A DNA stretch of 64,000 nucleotides, taken from contig CM070903.1 in assembly GCA_036417435.1 (NCBI GenBank), positions 84,933,501-84,997,500 on the forward strand. Direction: 5' to 3'. Below the pieces are notes generated by a model, which searched no databases, was not told the origin of the DNA, and saw nothing but the letters and a program-made list of their open reading frames with translations. Below, in pieces: positions 53,047 to 62,545 of the stretch (position 1 is the first letter of the stretch; the number at the start of each line of letters is the position of its first letter). Both the position numbers and the translations under genes were made by a program. The stretch comes from Inia geoffrensis (Eukaryota; Chordata; Mammalia; Artiodactyla; Iniidae).

Positions 53047-53379
53047 GACAGTGGTGACTTTTAATTCATTTGATACTTCCAAGGATTCTGGCATTTGTCT
53101 TATTTGCCACATAAGCAGTTTTTTGATGTTGTGTAAACAAAGGATGTTACACCATGAAAGGAATTCAGGATGAAGCATTTTGTTTTTTGAATATATGGGC
53201 CCCTAGGTAGTTAAGATGCATATGTAAGGAAGAATTTCAATGACCCCAGATTCTTGCATCTTCCTATATAGATAAGCACAAAAATAATCATCTTGAGATA
53301 TTTGGTCTTTTCTGTATATGTGATTAGCAGTAATCTTTTACCAATATATATGCTTGACTATGTGTATTTCCCAGCCAAA

Positions 53380-53545
53380 AAAAATCATATATATACTGGC
53401 TCCCCCAATCCATACCTCTTCAGAGCAGTTCCTCAGAGCTATCTGAAAAGCTCTGGGTTATAGCCCAGGCTATAGTCCTCAGTAACGTCCCTGAATAAAA
53501 CTGAAACTCACTGCTCTTACACTGTACATTATTTTCCAGTCGACA
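53380..53545 (+). repeat. LTR 3' part, family not assigned
   Basis: The order ATATATACTGGCTCC, CCTCAGAGCTATCTGAAAAG, CTGAATAAAACTGAAACTCA fits the promoter, repeat region and poly(A) signal of an LTR. The left border is not clear. Confidence 0.4.
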
Positions 53546-54185
53546 GTGGCAAGCATCAGTTCTAGGACTGAGAAAGGACAAGGGTGCTGCTTTTCCCTAG
53601 GAATTCATTACCATATTTTTTTTCCTATCTGATACCAATCAAAGCAACTGGTGGAATAGTCACTGTCTGTCAGCATTGTTCTTTTGACAAATTATAAACT
53701 GTGGTCAAGAATAAAGATTGCTTAATAAGTAATTTGTGATGAGGAGAAAACAAGGATCATACTCATTCCTTCTGTAATGGAATCTACTATAGCAACTCCA
53801 TGTTATTGTTATGGAAAAAGAAATTTACTGCTTATTAACAAAAAACTTGCTGTTGAGTAGCTACATGGCATATACAAGGAAATGTTTGCCATACCAGAAG
53901 AGGCAGGAATCTTACATTCTAATGCTTCTTTTTTCTCAAAGAAGCAGATAATGCTTAGTAGAGAGTACTGATGAAATCTGCAGTTGATCAGTCTTTGTGC
54001 TACTGCCATGTAGCAGCTAACTTGGAACTATTAAAACTTTTTATGAAAAGCCACGTTCATTGTGTCCTTTGCAATTTTACAATTAGAGTAAAATATTTAC
54101 TACAGTGCTGTTTTAACCTTTTCCTTTGCAAATATGGAGTTATGGCAAGAAGTGCAGATCTTTAAGGAATAAGGACCAAACAACT
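53546..54185. other. flank of the EIF4A2-like duplicate, nothing assigned
   Basis: No repeat or exon is recognised. If the duplication extended past the 3' end of EIF4A2, its remainder would lie here. Confidence 0.35.
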
Positions 54186-55758
54186 TTAAAGAAAAAATAC
54201 TTCATTTTAATTTATTGAAAATTCAATATACAATACAGCAATTCTTCTGAGATTTAACTGTAGGACATGATTGTTGCTGGTGTTTAGCAAAAGACTCTAG
54301 TTTACACTTACCACTAATAAAATGCCTGACTGAATAAAATGATACCAAACAAAATAAATTCAAATATTTTCTTAAAAAATCATTTTAAAGTTAGTTCCAT
54401 TCAGTCTAATGACTAACACAATAACAGCAGATATACTAGTTTAATATAATTGCCTGTTTTTATACAGCACGTATCTTTCAGTCAACAAGTATATTATTAA
54501 ATGATAGTGAACACTCAATATAACCATGTGTAGAGAACTAGAAGATAAAATTCTAAGATTTACAACCCCATCTTTTTCTTAAATTGAAGTATAGTTGATT
54601 TACAATGTTGAGTTAATTTCTGCTCTACAGCAAAGTGATTCAGTTATACATAAATATGTATTCTTTTTCATAGTCTTTTCCATTATGTTTTATCACAGGA
54701 TGTTGAATATAGTTCCCTGTGTTATACAGTAGGACCTCGCTGTTTATCCATCCTGTATATAATAGTTTGCATCTGCTAACCCCAAACTCCCATTCCATCT
54801 CTCCTCTCCCCACCCCCACTGTCTTGGCAAACACAGGCCTGTTCTCTATGTCTGTGAGTCTGTTTCTGTTTCGTAGGTAGGTTCATTTGTGTCATATTTT
54901 AGATTCCACATATAAGTGATATCATATGGCATTTTTCTTTCTCTTTCTGACTTCTTCACTTAGAATGGTAATCTCCAGTTCCATCCATGTTGCTGCAAAT
55001 GGCATTATTTCATTCTTTTTTATGGCTGAGTAGTATTCCATTGTATTATATGTACCACATCTTCTTTATCCATTCATCTCTAGGTGGACATTTAGGTGGT
55101 TTCCATGTATTGGCTATTGTGAATAGTGCTGCTATGACCATAGGGGTGCATGTATCTTTTTGAATTATAGTTTTGTCTGGATATATGCCCAGGAGTGGGA
55201 TTGCTGGATCATATGGTAATCCTATTTTTAGTTTCTTGAGGAGCCTCCATACTGTTCTCCATAGTGGCTGCACCAATTTACATTTCCACCAACAGTGTAA
55301 GAGGGTTCCCTCTTCTCCACATCCTCTCCAGCATTTGCTATTTGTAGACTTTTTAATGATGGCTCTCCTGACTGGTGTGAGGCAGTATCTCATTGTAGTT
55401 TTGATTTGCATTTCTCTGATAATTAGCAATGTTGAGACTTTTCTCATTTGCCTGTTGGCCATCTGTATGTCTTCTTTGGAGAAATGTATATTTAGGTCTT
55501 CTGCCCATTTTTCGATTGGGTACAAGCCCATCTTTTATAGCTACTCCAACAGTCTAATTCTAAAGAGGATAAAGCCAATGACTTTCCTCACATGAGCTCA
55601 TGGCTGAAGTTGCTTTGCTATCAAAATCTATATTTTTGATCTGTTATGAGCATTGAGACAAAGCTTCAAATATTTCCCCCAAAAGAAGCATGATGCACCT
55701 TGTGATTGCCTATTCACCAACAGCAAGCACTACATTCAAAACCATTTCATCCCAGGAA
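54186..55758 (-). pseudogene. EIF4A2-like 3' UTR, split by an L1
   Basis: The 3' UTR matches that of EIF4A2 in order: TTCCTGGGATGAAATGGTTT, then GTGAGGAAAGTCATTGGCTT with TATCCTCTTTAG (down to 55,522), then after the L1 TCATTTAATAATATACTTGT and AAATCTCAGAAGAATTGCTG, ending with AATAAA at 54,211-54,216. Confidence 0.85.
54577..55521 (-). mobile_element. 5'-truncated L1 inserted in the pseudogene 3' UTR
   Basis: 945 bp of L1 3' end, in the same orientation as the pseudogene. A 15-bp duplication with one mismatch (ACAACCCCATCTTTT and ACAAGCCCATCTTTT) flanks it. The C-terminal ORF2 piece, open from 55,531 to 55,046, includes [12 protein letters not shown] and [20 protein letters not shown] with [15 protein letters not shown]. 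The single duplication mismatch suggests moderate age. Confidence 0.92.
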
Positions 55759-55885
55759 TTAAATTAGGTCAGCCACATTCACTGGCATTTCCTCCAGTGT
55801 AGTATGGTAGAAAGGCTCAGTGTCACAAAGAATCTTCTTGTCTTCTGCAATGTTTATGGCCACAGCCTTCCTCCCACTGCCAATT
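55759..55885 (-). pseudogene. EIF4A2-like terminal exon with stop codon
   Basis: Behind a strong polypyrimidine tract and TTCAG, the exon starts AATTGGCAGTGGGAGGAAGG and reads [20 protein letters not shown] then [11 protein letters not shown] and TAA at 55,759-55,761. The parental C-terminus is EEMPMNVADLI. A deletion has removed the GGRF residues of motif VI and another the TEE codons. The 3' UTR continues below. Confidence 0.92.
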
Positions 55886-56334
55886 CTGAACAAAAGAAAA
55901 ATTATTAATCAGAATATCACGTATCAAGTACTACATAAAGTACTAATGATATGAGCTGCTTGTTAACCATCAGTGACTGTTTATTTGCCAAGATTATACT
56001 TAGAGGACTTCTAATTGGAGTGCTAGATCCTAGTCACAATATCTAGAGAAAAAGAAAAGATATCTTTTGTGGTTAGCTCAAAAAGATTCTTCTGGTTGCA
56101 AGATCAGATTCTATCTGGTGGCTTGAGTGTTATTACTTACAGAGCAGATGACAGTATTGTGTTTGGGGTAGTGAAATTAAAGCCCCTACCGAAGTGGGCC
56201 AAGAGCAGGTGTCAGCCTGGGACAAACATAAATACCAGGGACGGAACAAAAGGAACAGCTGTGTAATCCATTTTGACACAATTTTGGAACTCTAAACTGA
56301 AAATATAAAGTCTGGAATGTTAACTATTGTTTAG

Positions 56335-56530
56335 GACTGTGCTGTCCAATGCAATAGCCACTAGCTACATGTGGCTATTTAAACTAAAATGAAATAAAAT
56401 AGAAAATTTAGCTCCTCAGTTGCATTAATCATATTTCAGTAGCCACACGTGGCCTGTCACTACTGTGTTGGGCAGTACAGATATAAAACATTTCCCTCAC
56501 TACAGAAAGTTCTATTGGACAGATTTGATC
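56335..56530 (+). repeat. hAT-type non-autonomous DNA transposon
   Basis: The ends form an inverted repeat CTGTCCAAT/ATTGGACAG, and the inner text has GCCACTAGCTACATGTGGCT and AGTAGCCACACGTGGCCTGT. It lies in the last intron of the EIF4A2-like pseudogene. The subfamily is not assigned. Confidence 0.7.
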
Positions 56531-57347
56531 CAGGACTTAAAACACTTTCCAGTGTGGGGGAAACCTCTAAAAATTTATTATGGTAACCCATATTTATCAC
56601 TGCTTTCTGCTCAGGTCACCTCATACACCGTGGCAGATGCCTGAGATATGTTTACCACCACAGCTTTCTACTAAAACAGATGATAGAACCAATCAAAAAT
56701 GTCTTGGCTGGAGCAACTTAAAATACCAAATAACCAGTACAAGAGGAAAACAAATATGAAAATACTGACTTGCTCTTTAACCAAACAACATGCTGTTTCA
56801 CTTAGGAATCTATGTCCTAAATCAGGCCAGTGCCACATCTGAGCATCACCTCATTATCTATTCTTACCAACTACTATATTTTTTGACCAGTTATTTTTAT
56901 ATTAGTAGCAAGACATAATTCAATTTATTTAGTGATAAAGCTACTGTAACTAAGCCAGGGTCAATATAAATTGCAACCAGAAAATGCTGAGAAAAATCTT
57001 AATTATAGAGGAATCACCAAGAAAGCACAAGCCATGAGCAACATGACTTAAAAAAAAAAAAAAGACTCATGTGTAAGTTAAGACAACCAGATCTAACAGT
57101 ATTATTGATTTTCCCTTTGAATATCTACTCTATAGGGTCCAAAATCTGGGCTACATTTCACATTGTTTTCCCACTGTGTTCTGTTTAACCACGAATATTT
57201 CCAAGTACAATTTAAATACGACTTACGTGTTACTACATTTCCTGATTCAGGGTTGTCTGGCTGACAAAGTCATACTTGAAAAGCAACACATGAATTTATT
57301 TTTCCAGAATAAAAGCAAGTAATTCAATGAAGATGACAAATACTCAA

Positions 57348-57427
57348 CTGAAAATATAGTTTTCATAAGTAGTGGGCAAATCATAGTTTATAACCATAGA
57401 CATTAGTGGTACATAAAAATCATGAGC
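57348..57427 (-). pseudogene. EIF4A2-like exon, ARGIDVQQ segment
   Basis: An open 80-base exon after TCTCAG reads [20 protein letters not shown], parental [21 protein letters not shown]. The Arg of the ARGID motif V is replaced. The donor is lost (TTGAGT). Confidence 0.87.
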
Positions 57428-57642
57428 CTGAGATATGATAATATCTATTCAAATTCTGATTCAAAAAGCAACTTCTATACAATCTTTCAGGGCACAAAAT
57501 AGTAACGAACTGCATATATATCACACAGCTCACTGGAGTATGGTCTTTATTCCCCCACGTAGCTTGAGCTGACAAAGACGATGAAAAATCTTCCCCTTGA
57601 AACCATCTTTTAGTAGGTAAATATTGTAATTAAATTAAATGT

Positions 57643-57724
57643 CAGTAAGTCAGTAGTGATCAAAATGTGGTTGGTCCCTTATCTGAATTCCCTCTTGGTA
57701 ATGCCTCTTTCTTTCTGTCACCAC
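57643..57724 (-). pseudogene. EIF4A2-like exon, HGDM segment
   Basis: After a TTTCGCAG acceptor the 82-base exon keeps GAGGGAATTCAGATAAGGGA and TTTTGATCACTACTGACTTA, parental REFRSGSSRVLITTDLL. Indels shift the frame. The donor GT is lost (ACATTT in its place). Confidence 0.85.
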
Positions 57725-57789
57725 CTGCGAAATATTAATAAGCCTTAACTCTCAGGAGTCATTTGTTGAGTCAGGGTTTAAATTGGTAC

Positions 57790-57924
57790 ATGTGTATGAG
57801 ACCATGCATCCCTGGCTGCTACAGCACCATGGCTAACAGGGCTTGAAAGGAAACAGTCTTATTTTGAGCAGGGGGCAAAGACAATGCGGCACTTCACAGC
57901 TACATTGTAACTAGATCCTGCTTC
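57790..57924 (-). ncRNA. H/ACA snoRNA copy, E3/SNORA63-like (downstream copy)
   Basis: It lies in the next intron. On the - strand: AAGCAGG pairs with CCCTGCT around an ACAATG/CATTGT hairpin, the H box AAAATA follows, then a 3' hairpin (CATGGTGCTGTAGCAGCCAG) and an ACA box at 57,793-57,795, three bases from the inferred end. Length 135, as expected for E3. It is a clear paralogue of the copy at 58,693. Boxes and stems look better kept than the neighbouring exons. Confidence 0.7.
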
Positions 57925-57996
57925 AGTTTGTTAAGGAAATAATTAGATATTAACTGTGTCTTAAGTAGCAATACTAGGCAAGAACAGCTCTTGCCA

Positions 57997-58123
57997 CATC
58001 AGAACTGAAATTCCTGGCATGTGTTTTCTGAGAGCCAGTCTACCCTTTGTCTGTGTTCTGAAAAAGAACAGCCTGTTTACTGGCTGGTCTCTCATATGTC
58101 ACAACGAGCATACAATTCCTTCC
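57997..58123 (-). pseudogene. EIF4A2-like exon, helicase domain 2 start
   Basis: After the acceptor CTGTAG, the exon text AGGCTGTTCTTTTTCAGAAC then ACAAAGGGTAGACTGGCTCT corresponds to the parental QAVIFLNTRRKVDWL segment. Stops (TGA, TAG) interrupt it. The 3' donor is not recognisable. Confidence 0.85.
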
Positions 58124-58261
58124 CTACAGTATTTCAGAGAGGAAAATGTTAATTCAGATCAGAGTCAGGATAAAAAGCCATTTGACTTCTCTATCCCTAC
58201 CACTGGAAGGAACCAGTTAGAGAAATTCATTCTATTAATTCTGCCTAAATTCTGGACCAAA

Positions 58262-58415
58262 TCTTAGAACAAAATACCCTGGAGTTACCTGCAGTTTTTC
58301 TACTATCTGGTATGGTTGTTTTTTTCCTTGTGTTTACTCTGTCAGCTTTATTACAAGCACTAAGACACTACAGATACTAGTTACTGCAATTTTAGCACAT
58401 AGCACAGAGACTAAA
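58262..58415 (-). ncRNA. possible degenerate H/ACA snoRNA in pseudogene intron
   Basis: On the - strand GTCTCTGTGCTATGTGCTAA opens a region whose CTCTGT can pair with ACAGAG 70 bases on. An H-box-like AGAGTA follows, then ATACC/GGTAT pairing. No convincing ACA box is present. The position matches an EIF4A2 intron known to carry snoRNAs in human (SNORA81 would fit by order). I cannot confirm identity. Confidence 0.3.
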
Positions 58416-58479
58416 CAAGAAGGTTAAAAAATTAATCCTGGCTATTAATTTTTATGTATATCAATTCAAAAAACATTAC

Positions 58480-58619
58480 CCTCTTTCAAAATTATTATAA
58501 GATATTGACCTTTTCAAAGGTCAGCTCTTCTTTCTTCACTAGAATTTGAAATGGATTTCTCAGGAACTTCCTGAGGTTTTCAGCATATCAATTGGCATTA
58601 AGGCAGAAAGCAACACAAC
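58480..58619 (-). pseudogene. EIF4A2-like exon with altered SAT motif
   Basis: VVLLSALMPIDMLK corresponds to the parental VVLLSATMPTDVLE, so motif III SAT has become SAL. A frameshift and TGA stop follow within six codons of DMLK. GTGAAGAAAGAAGAGCTGAC is the decayed continuation. The acceptor AAG and donor GTAATG are still present. Confidence 0.87.
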
Positions 58620-58692
58620 CTTAAAAAAGAGACAATGACTAATTATGTTGACATATCAATTATAACAGTTTTCATAATAATACTTAGAGAAA

Positions 58693-58832
58693 TAATGTTT
58701 GAGACCAAGCGTCCCTGTCTTACTACAGAACTGAGCTAGACAGAGATTGTAGGACACAATTGCTTTCGGCAGAGGAAAAGACAATATAGCACTTTACAGC
58801 TATATTGTAACAATGAACCCAACCTGCCAGCT
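58693..58832 (-). ncRNA. H/ACA snoRNA copy, E3/SNORA63-like (upstream copy)
   Basis: It lies in the pseudogene intron between the DEAD-box exon and the SAT exon. On the - strand it shows a 5' hairpin with the perfect 9-bp stem ACAATATAG/CTATATTGT, closed by GCAG and CTGC, then an H box AAAGCA, a 3' hairpin region and an ACA box at 58,696-58,698, three bases before the inferred end. Its length of about 140 suits the family. EIF4A2 introns host H/ACA snoRNAs in mammals, including SNORA63. H/ACA RNAs guide pseudouridylation. The host is a pseudogene, so expression is uncertain. Confidence 0.65.
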
Positions 58833-58853
58833 GCAGAAAAATCACGTGCACAC

Positions 58854-58963
58854 CTGAGTCCTTGTATTTGACTTCTGGTAAATCTCGTGGATTTGACCTT
58901 TAATCCTTTGGCTCAACATTTTTACTGGCTTCATCCAAAATAAGCATCTTGATCCATTTTGGA
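58854..58963 (-). pseudogene. EIF4A2-like exon with broken DEAD box
   Basis: PKWIKMLILDEA is readable, but an extra base in the codons after DEA turns DEAD into DEAS and shifts the frame, which then reaches a stop. The parental GGTCAAATCCACGAGATTTA segment continues in another frame. The acceptor AG appears lost; the donor GTGTGC remains. Walker B catalysis would be abolished. Confidence 0.87.
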
Positions 58964-59278
58964 AAGCGAAAAAAAAAGTCTTACTTAAGAGCGGGTTGTG
59001 CATACAGACTTCCTTCCAGAGACTACAGTACAGAAGGAGAGGGGGGAAGAGTAAGTTTATGTGAAGAAACCTGACAAACTACCTCAGCCAGTTGATCAAG
59101 GTCAACATCAACAGTAATAACCTTCGATAGAATGTGATGAAAATGTTACTTTACCTCTGTGGTCTTCCTCCCCAACACCCATAACTACAGTCTAATCTTG
59201 AGAAAAACATCAGACAAATTCCAACACAAGTGCATTCTACTAAATATCTGACCAGTGCTTCTCAAAATGGTGAAGGTC

Positions 59279-59628
59279 GGGCTTCCCTGGTGGCGCAGTG
59301 GTTAAGAATCCACCTGCTAATGCAGGGACATGGGTTCGAGCCCTGGTCCAGGAAGATCCCACATGCCACAGAGCAACTAAGCCCGTGTGTCACAACTACT
59401 GAGTCTGCGCTCTAAAGCCCGCGAGCCACAACTACTGAGCCCACGAGCCATAACTACTGAAGCCCGCGTGCCTAGAGCCCATGTTCCACAAGAGAAGCCG
59501 CCGCAATGAGAAGTCCGTGCACCGCAACGAAGAGTAGCCCCTGCTCGCCACAACTAAAGAAAGCCCACACGTAGCAATGAAGACCTAATGCAGCCAAACA
59601 TAAATAAATAAAATAAATGAATTTTTTA
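59279..59628 (+). repeat. CHR-type SINE, long form, in pseudogene intron
   Basis: GGGCTTCCCTGGTGGCGCAG, B-box GGTTCGAGCCC and a TAAATAAATAAAATAAATG tail, with perfect 15-bp duplication AAAATGGTGAAGGTC (59,264-59,278 and 59,629-59,643). Confidence 0.94.
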
Positions 59629-59643
59629 AAAATGGTGAAGGTC

Positions 59644-59945
59644 ATCAAAAATAAAGGGAATATTTGAATAACTGTTACAGCCAAGAAGAGCTTAAGGAGA
59701 CATGACAATTAAATGTCATGTGGTATCCTGATTGGGATCCTGGAATAGAAAAAGAACATTAGGCAAAAACTAAGGAAACCTGAATAAATTCTGGACTTTA
59801 GTTCATAATAATGTGTCAGTGTTGGTTCATTAATTTTAACAAATGTGCCATACTAATATAAGCTGTTAACGCTATAGGAAGCTGGGAACTCTCTTCTCAA
59901 TCTTCCTATAAACCTAAAACTGTTCTAAAAAATAAAGCCTATTAA
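59644..59945 (+). repeat. L1M 3' end in pseudogene intron
   Basis: TCCTGATTGGGATCCTGGAA, GGAAGCTGGGAACTCTCTTC and CTGTTCTAAAAAATAAAGCC are the terminal text of eutherian-age L1M elements. The same element probably starts before the SINE at about 59,090. A similar piece is at 61,530-61,620. Confidence 0.65.
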
Positions 59946-60079
59946 AGAAAAGTATTAGTATTACCTCTAGATATTCATGCATGGCAACTGGCTTAAACGA
60001 TTAGGATAATTATTTTCCCTCACATAACCCAAATATCACTGGTTAAAAAATGCCCTAGGAAAAATATGGCAATACTTAC

Positions 60080-60258
60080 AATGATATATTCTATTTAACG
60101 TATCAAATGGTCTCCCTGGAGTACCAGGACATTGTGTGCTCCCTCCTCCACCAGCCTGAAGTTTTTGCATTTTATTTTGAACACTGGTTCCACACAATGC
60201 AGGCATGACAAGTTGCTCCAAGGTAGTAGCATCCAAGTCCCAGAACTATCTTTTGGAT
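60080..60258 (-). pseudogene. EIF4A2-like exon, residues after motif Ia
   Basis: The exon follows the acceptor CTTTTAG and starts ATCCAAAAGATAGTTCTGG (parental IQKVIL). It continues with the frame CGTSVQNKMQKLQAG and PGTPGRPFDTLNR (parental TPGR motif Ib region), and ends at a perfect GTAAGT donor. Part of the middle is altered (GGGGSTQC), so the sequence is decayed while the splice signals look usable. Confidence 0.88.
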
Positions 60259-60467
60259 CTAAAAGTCAAAAGCTTAAATTATTATGTTACACAAATAAAG
60301 GCTCCAGCCAATGACTTTCAAAGCACATGGCTAAATGCTAAACTGTTCATATTTAGTTTAAAATTCTGGTCTGCGAACAGCTTTTATGCAGCACAATGCA
60401 GAATCACTTCCAAGCTTACAATGCAGACAAATCAAACTGCTTCAAGATAAAATCCCTTTAAGCATCT

Positions 60468-60640
60468 CATTTAAAAAAATTTTTTTATTGGGGTACAGTT
60501 GATTTATAATGTTGTGTTAGCTTTAGGTGTACAGCAAAGTGGATCTGTTATACACATACATATATGCACTCTTTTTTAGATTCTTTTCCCATATAGGCCA
60601 TTACAGAGTACTGAGTAGAGTTCCCTGTGCTATACATAAG
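60468..60640 (-). repeat. L1 3' end, short, reverse
   Basis: GGGGTACAGTTGATTTATAA, TACAGCAAAGTGGATCTGTT and GAGTTCCCTGTGCTATACAT. AAGCATCTCATTT and AAGCATTTCATTT flank it as a diverged duplication. Confidence 0.85.
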
Positions 60641-62513
60641 CATTTCATTTTTAATTAGATTTTTGTGCCTTTTCAAACTTGGGATCCTTAATTTCCTAGA
60701 GATACCAGCTAGATAATTAAAGAACCAAACAATTAAAGAACAAACAGTTCCTACATTTTTCTTTTACATGTAAGACATGTAAGTAGTGAAATAAGCTCTA
60801 CATTTACAGCTCCAAGGCAAATTGTTCTGATATGTGTTCCTTGATTATCATTCACTTTAAAAATAAATATCTTTCCAATAGGAAACTTATATAGCCCTGA
60901 TCTTAATAAAGCCTAAAGCTTTACTAAGAAAAGCTTTATTTCATAGCTAACACAGCAGTAAGCTTTGAAAACAGACAGCAGGCAACAGATGTATCACAAA
61001 TGACAAAGATTCCCAACTAATTACAGATACTGCATTTTTCATGTTGCAAAATTGCATTTAAACTTAACAACAATAACACAAAGTGCATAGATCCTGAAAG
61101 AAAGAAAGCTTTAGTTTCTCAGTCTACTGAGTACAGCCCTGCAAACCATAAATGCAAGCCTAGTTCTAGTTTAATTTGAAACAAAACCAAAAACTCTATG
61201 CATGCATGGACAAGTTTTTAAAAAGGTTCTTTACACTAAGTCATAAGCTGTTCTTCACTTTTGTAAAACCTGAAGCATCTGGGAATTTATGTCCCCCTGG
61301 GGGAAGCCCTACATCAGTGACTGAAGGTGGATATACCAGCTTGCTGGCTCCCTAGTGAGGACAAGGGGGATATTCACCAAAGAAACTGGCCTACGAGCTC
61401 AGTGATTGACACCATCCTCTACTGTTGTGTTTCAGTATCAAGTAGAGCTCTCTATTGTGGATGCATCATGAATACCAAAAAACATTTCATCATCTCATCT
61501 TATTAAAGTCATGAAAGACTAAAAATGAGGACTTGTTCCAGAATGAGGCAGATCAAAGAGACATGACAACTAAATTCAACATGTGATCCTGGATTAGACT
61601 ATAGACCACTAAAAAACCAGCCTTTCTTTTCCTTTTTTTTGCCCCGCCCCTAAACCAGCTTTTCTTTTGGTAAAATGTACATTAGTTGGACAACTGGCTA
61701 AATCTTAATAAGTCTGCAGATTAGATAATAATATTGCATCAAAACTAATTTCTTGATTTTGATAACTGTACTATGATATAAGAGAATGCTATTTTATACA
61801 TATTTTTTAATGCATGTCAATCTGCCTCCTCATTTGGCATAGCACTTTTCCTTTTTTGCTACAATTTCTTCCTTCATTAAGAGAGGTATCAGTTTCCAAA
61901 CACTGGGATGAATGTTTATAATGGAGCCTCTACACTGTTTGTTTTTGGTGTGTTATCACAAGCCTGTTAATCAATGTTCCAAAGTTCTATGGGAAATGTG
62001 GGTTCAACACTGTACCTTCAAGTCACTGAAAGATTTGCAAATGATATTTTATCATTTTCTAGTATAGTATATAACCTGGCTTTAAACTCTTATTTCACAC
62101 TTCCAGTAAGTTTTAATACCATATTTTCTATCAAGTTGATACATAGCTGTTATCATCTACTATTTTAAGACCGCCATGTCTACTCGTCACTGTGTAGATC
62201 ATTATGAGGGCTAAGATTTATGTAATATGAAAATAGGAGTACTGGGTCAATGGAGAAATGAAACTAAACTGTCACCCAGTTGAAACCAGACTATCAAACC
62301 AAACTGTCAACTAGTTATTTTATCTTTTATGGCAAAATTGCCTTATGACCACTTGGCTATGCAGCAAAAATGTCTACAGCAAAGATGCTTATGGCAAAAA
62401 TACCAGACACATACCACAGATGTTTGAACCTTGTGAATATACTGAAAACTACTAAATTGTAAAATTTGGGGTAACTTCTATGATATATGAGTTGTATCTC
62501 AATTAAAACCATT

Positions 62514-62545
<32 letters not shown>

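Larger units (their letters stand above)
54186..60258 (-). pseudogene. EIF4A2-like pseudogene, intron-bearing, 5' exons missing
   Basis: EIF4A2 encodes a DEAD-box RNA helicase of the eIF4F cap-binding complex that unwinds mRNA leaders. This - strand copy keeps seven exons in parental order (from 60,258 down to 55,759), introns with several surviving splice sites, the stop codon, the whole 3' UTR and a poly(A) signal at 54,211-54,216. It is therefore a DNA-level duplicate, not a retrocopy. Frameshifts or stops in at least four exons, loss of some splice sites and damaged DEAD and SAT motifs exclude a working helicase. Exons for the N-terminus, Q-motif and Walker A were not found upstream. An L1 (54,577-55,521), a hAT element, an L1M tail and a CHR SINE interrupt it. 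EIF4A1 fits less well because the 3' UTR and intronic snoRNAs match EIF4A2. Confidence 0.9.

Noticed and set aside
55046..55531. 161-codon open frame on the - strand
   Set aside because: It is the ORF2 C-terminus of the truncated L1 at 54,577-55,521 plus a few flanking bases, not a gene.
54186..60258. A working second EIF4A2 gene
   Set aside because: Frameshifts, stops, damaged DEAD and SAT motifs, lost splice sites and missing 5' exons exclude a functional helicase.
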